Notes: generated from the sequence alone by a model not told the origin. 6,555 nt of DNA from Marinagarivorans sp. UBA5870 (GCA_002432555.1 DJFO01000037.1:4869-11423); one strand, 5' to 3'. Positions 1 to 5,645 are shown, counted from the first letter of the stretch. Translations and numbers: made by a program.

Positions 1-1122
1 TTTGCCGAGACCGAACAGGTAGCATTTTGCACCGCGCATATCATTCCCGGCCTCGATTTTACCAATGACCCGCTGTTGCAGGGCCGTATTCACTCCTATG
101 TGGATACGCAGCTCACCCGACTGGGCGGACCGAATTTTCATGAAATCCCCATCAATGCCCCCGTAGCCCAAATCCACAACAACCAGCGCGATGGTTTGCA
201 TCGACAGGCAATCAATCGCGGCCGGGTGAATTACGAACCCAACTCCTTGGCCGGCGGCTGTCCTTTCCAGGCTGGCGTCACCGGCTTCACCAGTTTTCCC
301 GAGCGAATCGCCGAGGACAAGGTGCGCGGCAAACCGGAGCTTTTCGCCGACCATTACTCTCAGGCGACGCTGTTCTGGAACAGTCAGACGGCGGTCGAAC
401 AGGCGCATATTATTAACGCGTTTCGGTTTGAGCTGACCCGAGTGCAGGTGCCCGCGGTGCGTCAGCGGGTATTGGCCCTGCTGGCCAATGTGCACCCGGT
501 GCTCGCCGGCGCTGTAGCCGACGGCCTCGGTTTGCCGGTGCCGCCCGCGCTGCCATTGGCAACCAGCCGACCGACGCCGACTTATCCCCCTTCGCCCGCG
601 CTCTCGCTATTGGCGCGCCCGGGGGAAACAGGCATTAGGACTCGCACCGTCGCGATCGTCATCAGCGAAGGGGTGGAGGCGGATTCGGTGGAAGGAATTT
701 ACGCGGCCCTGCTGCAGGAAGGCGCGGTGCCGCGTCTCGTCGGCGCCCGCCTTGGCCAAGTTCCCACCTGCACCGGCGGCGCGCTCAACGTGGAAATCAC
801 GCTGGATGCAGGTCCGTCGGTGCTCTACGACGCGATCGTCATTGCCGACGCTGGTGAGTCGAGCCGCAAGCTGGCAAGCAACGCCCATGCGCTGGAATTC
901 GTCCGTCTGCAATACCGGCATAACAAGGCAATGCTGGTGTTCGGCCGCGGCGCGGACCTATTGGTCGCCGCTGGCGTGCCCACCACCCTGCCGGACGGCT
1001 CGGCGGACGCGGCCATAATCCTGGCGGGAACGGGAGCATGGGATGCGGCTTTCGCCACCTTCAAGTTGGCTTTGGCGAGCCACCGTTATTATCTGCGTGA
1101 AACCGATCCACCGCTGGTTTGA
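1..1122 (+). CDS. katE: Large-subunit catalase (HPII type), C-terminal half, 5' end outside window
   Basis: Heme catalase that converts hydrogen peroxide to water and oxygen in the cytoplasm. The reading frame is open from base 1, so the gene begins upstream; 373 residues are visible, about half of an HPII-type enzyme (E. coli KatE is 753 residues). Visible residue 33 is the proximal heme-ligand tyrosine, in RIHSYVDTQ (29-37), followed by the catalase stretch RLGGPNFHEIPIN. The core continues to about residue 165, then a Pro-rich linker (about 180-212) leads to a DJ-1/PfpI-like domain (about 213-368), the hallmark of large-subunit catalases. The elbow region of that domain reads LVFGRGADLL, without the usual nucleophilic Cys. 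Two oddities lie near the heme: His31 where the family signature has Phe, and Cys10 at the position that aligns by spacing with HPII His392. The gene ends in TGA and converges on the DUF72 gene. Confidence 0.96.
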   Translation, partial: FAETEQVAFCTAHIIPGLDFTNDPLLQGRIHSYVDTQLTRLGGPNFHEIPINAPVAQIHNNQRDGLHRQAINRGRVNYEPNSLAGGCPFQAGVTGFTSFPERIAEDKVRGKPELFADHYSQATLFWNSQTAVEQAHIINAFRFELTRVQVPAVRQRVLALLANVHPVLAGAVADGLGLPVPPALPLATSRPTPTYPPSPALSLLARPGETGIRTRTVAIVISEGVEADSVEGIYAALLQEGAVPRLVGARLGQVPTCTGGALNVEITLDAGPSVLYDAIVIADAGESSRKLASNAHALEFVRLQYRHNKAMLVFGRGADLLVAAGVPTTLPDGSADAAIILAGTGAWDAAFATFKLALASHRYYLRETDPPLV

Positions 1123-1177
1123 GATGCCGCTTGGTGTCGACCGGCAAAATCGAATTGCGGATGTTAAGCGTGGAGAA

Positions 1178-1215
1178 CCACCCTCCCTCTCCGGTTAAAT
1201 GGAGGGGCAGGGTGG
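1178..1215. terminator. Long GC-rich stem-loop between convergent genes
   Basis: The arms 1178-1192 and 1201-1215 pair over 15 positions with one C-C mismatch and one G-T pair, around the 8-nt loop GGTTAAAT. The structure lies 55 nt after the catalase stop and 22 nt after the DUF72 stop, so it could end or protect both transcripts. Neither strand has a clear U-tract after the stem, so a classical intrinsic terminator is not proven. A dispersed REP-like element is the main alternative. Confidence 0.5.
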
Positions 1216-1237
1216 ATGCGGAAACGGTGCTCACCCG

Positions 1238-2146
1238 CTATCCCTCTTCCTCCAGCAATTTTCCGGGCTCGGCCGGCAAGCCTTCGAGCAGTCCCAATTT
1301 CCCCAAGATTTTGCGCGCATCGTAGGGGGCCCAGAGTTTGTCGGTGTTATCGAAATAACAGAAGATATCTCGCGGTTCGGATTTTTTGCGTGCGCCTTTT
1401 TTGGCTATAAGCGAAGCATCGGCCGGCTGGTTGCCGCGGCTCCAGGTTAACATCCGGTCGAACCAGCGTTCCAATGCGTCGTCCGTATAACCGCTGCGGT
1501 AGAGTTCGGTATCCCCGTGCAGCCGCATATAAATGAAATCGCTGGTCACGTCTTCCACATAGGGGAAACGGCCGGCGGAGTCGGCAACGACCAGGGCGAC
1601 ATTAAACCGCCGCAGCAGCTCGACAAATTCTGCATCGACGAAAGTGGAATTGCGGATTTCCACGCAATGGCGCAGCCGGCGCGACTGTTTAATGGGGTTC
1701 AAAAAATCCGGCTCTTGCGCCCGGGCAAGTTTTGCCGCCGCGTGGGTGGTGGCGGGTAGCTGCTGTAAAAATGCCTCAAAACGTTCTTTGTCGAATTTGA
1801 AGTTGGGTGGGAATTGCCAAAGGATCGGGCCCAACTTTTTGCGTAGGTTGAGCAGCCCCGAGGCGAAAAAGCGGGCGAGCGGACGCTCGATCTTCTTCAG
1901 GCGTCGCACATGGGTAATATAACGGGGCGCTTTGACGCTGAAGACAAAATTGTCAGGCGTGTCGTCATGCCAGTCCTGATAACGCGCCGGCGTTTGCAGG
2001 GCGTAAAACGAGCCATTGATCTCGATGCTGTTCACCGCCCGAGAGGCGAAATAGAGCTCCTTACGCTGCAGTAGCCCCTCGGGGTAAAACTGCTTACGCC
2101 AAGGCTCGTAGCGCCAGCCGGAGATGCCGATCCGAAATTCGCTCAT
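1238..2146 (-). CDS. DUF72 (YecE-like) family protein
   Basis: A 302-residue member of the DUF72/YecE family, predicted TIM-barrel proteins of unproven biochemical role, sometimes suggested to have nuclease or sugar-phosphate-related activity. The N-terminus carries IGISGWRYEPWRKQFYP (6-22), then the SIEINGSFYALQ strand (40-51) and FVFSVKAPRYITH (67-79). Further family motifs are ILWQFPPNF (108-116), VEIRNSTF (162-169), YMRLHG (206-211) and CYFDN (263-267). Length and motif order are normal for the family and nothing looks broken. I see no good Shine-Dalgarno before the ATG at 2146, but the motif-rich N-terminus begins right there, so the start is credible. The tail ends in LLEEEG. It faces the catalase gene tail to tail. 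The family call is firm; the function is unknown. Confidence 0.93.
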   Translation of the reverse strand: MSEFRIGISGWRYEPWRKQFYPEGLLQRKELYFASRAVNSIEINGSFYALQTPARYQDWHDDTPDNFVFSVKAPRYITHVRRLKKIERPLARFFASGLLNLRKKLGPILWQFPPNFKFDKERFEAFLQQLPATTHAAAKLARAQEPDFLNPIKQSRRLRHCVEIRNSTFVDAEFVELLRRFNVALVVADSAGRFPYVEDVTSDFIYMRLHGDTELYRSGYTDDALERWFDRMLTWSRGNQPADASLIAKKGARKKSEPRDIFCYFDNTDKLWAPYDARKILGKLGLLEGLPAEPGKLLEEEG

Positions 2147-2263
2147 GCTGACAGGGAGGTCGCTCCGTCGATAGCTACCGCATCACCCATTGGACTTTCG
2201 GCCAACCGGCGCCTTAAAAAAAGAGTGCATGGACAGGAACCGCGGAGCCAAAAAACCTTGATT

Positions 2264-2352
2264 CACCGGCTTTTAGCCCACGGGCTCTCACCGCGTTAGC
2301 CCAGGGCCTCTCACCGGCGTTAGCCCACGGCCTATTCACCGGCGTTAGCCCC
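2264..2352. repeat. Degenerate tandem repeat of about 24 bp, 3.7 copies
   Basis: Units start at 2264, 2289, 2312 and 2337, with lengths 25, 23 and 25 and a truncated last copy. The shared core is CACCGGCGTTAGCCCACGG. Within each full unit a GCC-CA(C/G)-GGC core can form a tiny hairpin. The array sits between the CBS gene stop (2365) and the upstream side of the DUF72 gene. On the minus strand it is followed by six Ts (2255-2250), so it could form part of the 3' end of the CBS transcript. It contains open frames on the minus strand, but the unequal unit lengths break frame, so I do not treat it as coding. The remainder of 2147-2263 shows nothing I can name beyond two A-runs. Confidence 0.8.
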
Positions 2353-2364
2353 ACCGAAAATGCC

Positions 2365-2775
2365 TTAGTGTGCTTGCGCCACGCCGCGCAGCACTGTGGC
2401 TCCCGCGTTCTGGCTCGAGCTGACAAAATTGCCGAGCGACACTATGCCGACCAGCCGCTTGTTTCGATCGAGCACCGGCAGGCGTCGCATCTGGATGTCC
2501 GCCATATTTTCGGCCACGTGTTGAATATCTTCGTCTTCGAAGCAGTAGTGAATGTTCTCGCTCATCACTTCGCTGACGGGAGTATCGCTGCCTAAGCCCT
2601 CCGCTACGGCGCGAATGGCGATATCACGATCGGTCACCACGCCGACCAGGCGGTCGCCGTCGTGCACAAGAATCGCACCACAGTCCACGCGCGCCATGGC
2701 GCACGCAGCTTCGCAAATAGTTTGATCCGGCGTTACGGTTTCGACGTCGCGGGTCATAATGTCGCTAATTTTCAT
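2365..2775 (-). CDS. Paired CBS-domain protein
   Basis: A 136-residue protein consisting almost only of two CBS domains (about residues 1-60 and 65-122), which form a Bateman module that usually binds adenine nucleotides or related ligands. The first domain opens with KISDIMTRDVETVTPD and closes with GVVTDRDI (45-52), where T48/D49/R50/D51 form the typical ribose/phosphate-contacting pattern. The second starts near VSEVMSEN (67-74) and ends with RLVGIVSLGNF (107-117), which lacks the T-x-x-D form, so perhaps only one site binds nucleotide. Stand-alone CBS pairs of this size are often hypoxia or stress induced (mycobacterial Hrp1 is an example). GGAG lies about 9 nt before the ATG. The gene is downstream of the DUF2934 gene on the same strand with an 81-nt gap, so they may be co-transcribed. 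Confidence 0.93.
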   Translation of the reverse strand: MKISDIMTRDVETVTPDQTICEAACAMARVDCGAILVHDGDRLVGVVTDRDIAIRAVAEGLGSDTPVSEVMSENIHYCFEDEDIQHVAENMADIQMRRLPVLDRNKRLVGIVSLGNFVSSSQNAGATVLRGVAQAH

Positions 2776-2856
2776 GAGAACAGTCTCCGATTGCTAGGTT
2801 GCCGTGGCTGTCCGACTCCAGCATGCGTGTCTCGCGGGAGCGCGCCGCAACAGAAG

Positions 2857-3276
2857 TCAGACCAAAAGATTATCGGACGATTTTTTCTTGCCAGGTCGCT
2901 TTTTGCTACTGATCGCCGCATCCGCGCTCGCAACGAAAGCGGGTTCGACTTTTTTGCGCTTGTCCGCTTTTTTTGCAGCCACATTACCCTGCAATGGCTG
3001 TTGCAGCGGACTGAGGGTTTCTGCCTCCAGGGTATCCAGCTCGGTTTCCGTCAGCCGGGTAAATTCCGGGTTCTCGCCTACTATGGCCGTTTCGTTGGCC
3101 GGCGTAATTCGGTCGCCGAGGAAGCTTTCACCGGTAACGTACTGATCTTCTCCCGCCTCCGCTTGGGCGAGTGCCATTTCCCAATGCCGATCCGCCTGGC
3201 CGGCTGGCTTGCCTTCGGATTCCCAAATACGGTAAGCCAGTTGGCGCAGCTCGTGTTCATTCAAACGCGTGTTCAT
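2857..3276 (-). CDS. DUF2934 family small protein with Lys-rich tail
   Basis: A 139-residue protein with an N-terminal DUF2934 motif, RQLAYRIWESEGKPAGQADRHW (11-32), whose Tyr-x-Ile-Trp-Glu and Gly-Lys-Pro positions are family hallmarks. The middle is acidic (LTETELDTLEAETL) and the C-terminal third is Lys-rich and probably disordered (AKKADKRKK, SSKKRPGKKK). DUF2934 proteins are uncharacterised and often sit beside stress genes. A basic tail like this could bind nucleic acid or polyphosphate, which is only inference. I chose the ATG at 3276 because GAGGA (3288-3284) lies 7 nt upstream. A TTG two codons earlier would also keep the frame but overlaps the spacer of that site. Downstream on the same strand is the CBS gene. 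Confidence 0.85.
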   Translation of the reverse strand: MNTRLNEHELRQLAYRIWESEGKPAGQADRHWEMALAQAEAGEDQYVTGESFLGDRITPANETAIVGENPEFTRLTETELDTLEAETLSPLQQPLQGNVAAKKADKRKKVEPAFVASADAAISSKKRPGKKKSSDNLLV

Positions 3277-3283
3277 AATCAAT

Positions 3284-3288
3284 TCCTC
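3284..3288 (-). promoter_or_regulatory. Ribosome binding site of the DUF2934 gene
   Basis: GAGGA on the minus strand, 7 nt before the ATG at 3276. It decides between that ATG and the upstream in-frame TTG at 3282, which lies too close to the site to use it. Confidence 0.7.
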
Positions 3289-3323
3289 GAAACAATCTTT
3301 CTGCCTGTTTTAGGTTTTATGGA

Positions 3324-3374
3324 GTGCCCAACTTTTTAACACTCTGATGGCTGCGCCTCTGTTGCGTGCCCAAC
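3324..3374. repeat. 9-bp direct repeat GTGCCCAAC, 42 bp apart
   Basis: Two exact copies of GTGCCCAAC at 3324-3332 and 3366-3374 lie upstream of the DUF2934 gene. The 42-bp offset is about four helical turns, which would place both on the same DNA face. A third copy occurs at 4221-4229 inside the DUF4142 gene, which weakens the operator reading. No promoter was identified alongside them. Confidence 0.35.
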
Positions 3375-3410
3375 ATTACCGGCCTGCAATGTGCCGAAAA
3401 TTTGTAGGCG

Positions 3411-3435
3411 GCGGCCGCCTCAGAGAGGCGGCCGC
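3411..3435 (-). terminator. Perfect GC-rich stem-loop after the DUF4142 gene
   Basis: Arms GCGGCCGCCT (3411-3420) and AGGCGGCCGC (3426-3435) pair perfectly over 10 bp around CAGAG. It begins 6 nt past the DUF4142 stop codon. In the minus direction a T-rich stretch (ACAAATTTT) appears only about 10 nt after the stem, so it may be an imperfect intrinsic terminator or a 3'-end stabiliser. Confidence 0.6.
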
Positions 3436-3441
3436 TTGGCC

Positions 3442-4281
3442 TTAACTATGGAGCGAAGGCGAGCCCGGCTGCTCGCGTGCGCCTGACAGGGCGGCACTCG
3501 CGCGCGGCGCCGAAACATCGCTGACGCCGCTGGTCGACTGTAACCCGTCACCTGCTGTATTTTGGAGCAGTGACCGGGCCGATTTACCGCGTCCGCAAAC
3601 CGTCTTCGTTAGATCCTGAGCCATTTGTAAATGATGCTGCAGCTTGGACAGAGTGATAGCGGCGAACTGTCGCACCTCAATGTCATCGCTTTTTGCGGCC
3701 CGACGAAACAGGCGTATGGCAGCTTTGTGCGACGCGACCTGAAATTCGGCATAGGCCCGATCAAAGCTTTGTCCCGCTTTATGCTGGAGCGCGAAAGCTT
3801 TCGCCTTATCGAGCAGCGTTACCTCATCAGCCAAGGGCAAATTCTTCCGCAGCGCGATTGCACGCAGCTCTCGGTTGATGCTGGTATGGTCGTCAATCAT
3901 CTGCTGGGCAAACGCTTTGACGTTGCTGGAGAGGGATTTTTGCAGCGCGAGCTTCGCCGCCTCGATCTCGGCCAGCCCTTTCATCGAGGCATCCTCGATA
4001 AATGCAGCGGCACCCGGATTCAAGCGGCGCGATAGGGCGACGTAGGCCGTGCCCGCCACACCCAACGCGGCGATCGCGGCGCCGGCGATCAGCAGATTCC
4101 GCTGACTCAGCCAGCTGCTGCGACGGCCGACACTATAGCCAAACACCGTGTATTTCCGGCCGAGCAGGTTGCCAGTGGTCAACCATTTGCCGTTACTCAT
4201 CCAAGTGCCATTCCCCAAGGTGCCCAACGTCCAATGGCGGTTTTTATTCGCCCATTTGCTTATCAGTTGCGTGCTTCTCAT
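3442..4281 (-). CDS. Membrane-anchored DUF4142 protein with Trp/Gly-rich N-terminal extension
   Basis: A 279-residue protein. Residues 1-60 are rich in Trp, Gly, Asn and Thr (RHWTLGTLGNGTW and NGKWLTTGNLLG are near-repeats). Residues 63-83 form a transmembrane segment (LLIAGAAIAALGVAGTAYVAL), flanked by Arg residues on both sides. Residues about 90-225 match DUF4142, a ferritin-like helical-bundle domain, with FIEDASMKGLAEIEAAKLAL (94-113), FAQQMIDDHTSINREL (124-139) and a last helix around LQHHLQMAQDL. A Ser/Ala-rich tail of about 50 residues follows and looks disordered. DUF4142 proteins are usually exported or anchored outside the inner membrane, so the long tryptophan-rich part before the membrane segment is unusual. 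The ATG at 4281 has AGGAG 7 nt upstream. The hemerythrin gene lies 75 nt upstream on the same strand. Its molecular function is unknown. Confidence 0.88.
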   Translation of the reverse strand: MRSTQLISKWANKNRHWTLGTLGNGTWMSNGKWLTTGNLLGRKYTVFGYSVGRRSSWLSQRNLLIAGAAIAALGVAGTAYVALSRRLNPGAAAFIEDASMKGLAEIEAAKLALQKSLSSNVKAFAQQMIDDHTSINRELRAIALRKNLPLADEVTLLDKAKAFALQHKAGQSFDRAYAEFQVASHKAAIRLFRRAAKSDDIEVRQFAAITLSKLQHHLQMAQDLTKTVCGRGKSARSLLQNTAGDGLQSTSGVSDVSAPRASAALSGAREQPGSPSLHS

Positions 4282-4316
4282 AGTCTGACTCCTGCATTTC
4301 GAATGCGGGTGGATTT

Positions 4317-4349
4317 TTACTGCGGGGTGGCGGCGCCGGCCCGCAGTAA
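4317..4349 (-). terminator. Perfect 10-bp stem-loop between the hemerythrin and DUF4142 genes
   Basis: Arms TTACTGCGGG (4317-4326) and CCCGCAGTAA (4340-4349) are exact reverse complements around a 13-nt GC-rich loop. The stem starts 7 nt after the hemerythrin stop codon. In the transcribed (minus) direction it is followed by A residues, not U, so it may be a partial terminator, a processing site or an mRNA stabiliser that sets different levels for the two genes. Confidence 0.55.
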
Positions 4350-4356
4350 CAGTTTA

Positions 4357-4860
4357 TTAAAGTCGTTCGGACTTGAGTTCTTCTTTGCGCTGAAGCAACT
4401 GTTCGCCCAATTGTTGCAAGTCGAGTTTGCTCTCCCGGACCTTCGGAAAAATCTCGCTTTGCTCTTCCTTCACGTGATGTTTAACGTATTCGCTAAGCAC
4501 CTTTACCTTGGCATCGTATTGCTCAGTGTCATCTTCCAAGTTTTCCGTTTGCAGTTGTTGAATCAGATTTTTCAAGGTCGCGTGTTCGACGACGGCTTCG
4601 GGAACCAGATCGTGGTCCTTGAGTACTTGCTTAACTTCGGGGTAAAAAATTTCCTCCTCGATTTGTGCGTGCACGGTCAGTTCCAGGCAAATTTGCGCCA
4701 CCAATTCCTTTTTCTTGGTGAGGCTGCGCGACTTCTCGTACTGAGCGAATAATTCGTCCACCAGTTTGTGATCCGCCCGCAGGAGCGCCGTAGCCTCAGT
4801 GGCTTTGGCAGATTTTGTTTCACTTTTGTCAGCGGTGTTTTTTTTGGCTGCAGCTACCAT
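4357..4860 (-). CDS. Hemerythrin HHE-domain protein
   Basis: A 167-residue single-domain hemerythrin-like protein, expected to hold a non-heme di-iron centre in a four-helix bundle and to bind oxygen or NO, or to handle iron and redox stress in the cytoplasm. Residues 1-24 are a Lys/Ala/Thr-rich, probably flexible leader. Likely metal ligands are H31 (RADH), H64 and E68 (HAQIEEEIFYP), H93 (VEHATLK), and H129 with E133 (HHVKEEQSEIFP, aligned on the FP motif). The bundle ends around residue 145, followed by a charged, likely coiled helix (LQQLGEQLLQRKEELKSE). No ligand is obviously missing. The ATG at 4860 has AGGTG 7 nt upstream. The bases just before the ATG match those of the downstream DUF4142 gene closely. 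It is the first gene of the minus-strand set. Confidence 0.93.
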   Translation of the reverse strand: MVAAAKKNTADKSETKSAKATEATALLRADHKLVDELFAQYEKSRSLTKKKELVAQICLELTVHAQIEEEIFYPEVKQVLKDHDLVPEAVVEHATLKNLIQQLQTENLEDDTEQYDAKVKVLSEYVKHHVKEEQSEIFPKVRESKLDLQQLGEQLLQRKEELKSERL

Positions 4861-4979
4861 AGTCTGTCACCTTTGTTGTATGGTTAATCCACTCGTCGGC
4901 GACCCCGGAGTAGGTCTTAACGTGAACCTAGTCGCGGACCGAGCCCCCGTCTGTGCGCCAGCCAACGTAAGGGTCGCAG

Positions 4980-4996
4980 TTTTAAGCCGCTTAAAA
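4980..4996. promoter_or_regulatory. 17-bp palindrome, possible operator
   Basis: TTTTAAG-CCG-CTTAAAA is a perfect inverted repeat with 7-bp arms and a 3-bp centre, 120 bp upstream of the hemerythrin ATG. Its size and symmetry suit a dimeric regulator. A short chance palindrome in AT-rich DNA is the alternative. Confidence 0.35.
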
Positions 4997-5137
4997 AAAG
5001 CGCATAAAGTCGCTGAATTAAGCTGGTACTCAAGAGACAAATGGGTTTAAACTTTGTTCGGCAAAAATGAATTATTTCCTTAAAACAAGTTCCAAAATAA
5101 TGTTCATTTTTGTGGCGGTGTTTCTGAGGCTCAATGC

Positions 5138-5248
5138 AAAAACGGCCATCAACAAACATCGGAAAAAAATAAGAGCTGTGGTGGCACTTGCCGAGGTTGT
5201 GATGGCTCTGGTACAGGTAAAGCGTGCATTGTCGCGAGGGCCGTTTTT
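5138..5248. repeat. Distant 10-bp inverted repeat
   Basis: AAAAACGGCC (5138-5147) and GGCCGTTTTT (5239-5248) are perfect reverse complements separated by 91 bases. They could close a long RNA stem or bound a small mobile remnant. I see no flanking target-site duplication and no transposase, so neither reading is established. Confidence 0.4.
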
Positions 5249-5264
5249 ACGGACTCCCAGAATA

Positions 5265-5409
5265 GGAAACTTCCAGTGTTCGAGGCTAACTCGAGTCGGA
5301 AACTAGTAGCTTCGGCAACTAAAAGTACTGGGAACTAACTGTTTTGGGAACCAACTGTTTTGGAAACTAACGGTTTTGGAAACCAACGGTTTCGGAAACA
5401 GATGGTATC
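5265..5409. repeat. 16-bp-period tandem array, about nine units
   Basis: Seven consecutive 16-bp units start at 5298, 5314, 5330, 5346, 5362, 5378 and 5394, and two more upstream units start at 5265 and near 5281 (17 bp). The best copies are GGGAACTAACTGTTTT, GGGAACCAACTGTTTT, GGAAACTAACGGTTTT and GGAAACCAACGGTTTC. These four show a nested pattern: T/C alternates at unit position 7, while positions 3 and 11 change together between the first and second pair, as expected from duplication of a 32-bp pair. Weaker GG-AAC-like units continue to about 5465. The period is not a multiple of three, so the array is unlikely to be selected as coding sequence. Confidence 0.85.
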
Positions 5410-5638
5410 GCGAAGTGGCAGTAGCGCGAGGCAACACGGTAAAGGCAGCACGGTAATAGGTAACAAGGTTGTACCGAAACGAATGTATGTATACCAGCGC
5501 GTATTCATACGACAAGTACTCAACCGAGTGTACTAACGCCAGTCGACGGCAACCACGCAAGAAACCGGCGGATAAATATAAAACCGGATAGGTGGTACTG
5601 AAAAACACGAGTGGATTCCACTTAGGTTGGTCCGACAT
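5303..5638 (-). CDS. Doubtful 111-codon ORF running through the 16-bp array
   Basis: An ATG at 5638 is preceded by AGGAG (5649-5645) at 6-nt spacing, an excellent ribosome site, and opens a 111-codon frame diverging from the KGG gene with only 31 bases between the two starts. The product (MSDQPKWNPLVFF at its N-terminus) is aromatic and Ser-rich, matches no family I know, and its last third is simply the translated 16-bp array (FPKPLVSKTVSFQNSWFPKQ). The AGGAG is also one arm of the near-palindrome at 5646-5662, which could explain it without translation. I think it is probably not a functional gene, but the start signal is good enough to record. Confidence 0.15.
   Translation of the reverse strand: MSDQPKWNPLVFFSTTYPVLYLSAGFLRGCRRLALVHSVEYLSYEYALVYIHSFRYNLVTYYRAAFTVLPRATATSRYHLFPKPLVSKTVSFQNSWFPKQLVPSTFSCRSY
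5485..5510. other. Stem-loop with 10-bp arms
   Basis: GTATGTATAC (5485-5494) and GTATTCATAC (5501-5510) pair at 9 of 10 positions around the loop CAGCGC. It lies 160 bp before the KGG gene and just past the strong part of the 16-bp array. It may be part of a structured leader or a small RNA; no transcript evidence is available. Confidence 0.4.
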
Positions 5639-5645
5639 TTAGCAC

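Noticed and set aside
76..78. TTG at 76 as start of the catalase gene
   Set aside because: The frame is open to base 1 and encodes conserved catalase sequence upstream of it (HIIPGLDFTNDPL), so the gene begins outside the window.
2214..2426. 70-codon minus-strand frame over the 24-bp array (PWANAGERPWANA)
   Set aside because: It overlaps the end of the CBS gene in another frame and its repeats are the translated intergenic array with unequal unit lengths.
2662..3339. 225-codon plus-strand frame opposite the CBS and DUF2934 genes
   Set aside because: Both opposite-strand genes have recognised domains and ribosome sites. The long frame is an antisense by-product.
4234..4752. 172-codon plus-strand frame opposite the hemerythrin gene
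   Set aside because: Antisense shadow of a clear hemerythrin gene with all metal-ligand motifs; its Leu/Phe-rich product reflects the complementary codons.
5138..5248. Miniature transposable element bounded by 10-bp inverted repeats
   Set aside because: No flanking target-site duplication is visible and the arms lack a known terminal sequence. Kept only as an inverted repeat.
5067..5306. 79-codon plus-strand frame with hydrophobic N-terminal stretch (KIMFIFVAVFL), possible small membrane protein
   Set aside because: No ribosome site before the ATG (GTTCGGCAAAA), no recognisable family, and its 3' end runs into the 16-bp array. The hydrophobicity is explained by AT-rich DNA.
5265..5409. Repeated GGAAC as -35 elements of ECF sigma factors
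   Set aside because: GGAAC-like boxes recur every 16 bp, but no correctly spaced -10 partner (such as TCTGA or CGTT at a consistent distance) goes with them, and the period itself explains the recurrence.
5265..5409. CRISPR array
   Set aside because: Units are directly adjacent with no unique spacers, are only 16 bp long, and no cas genes are present.
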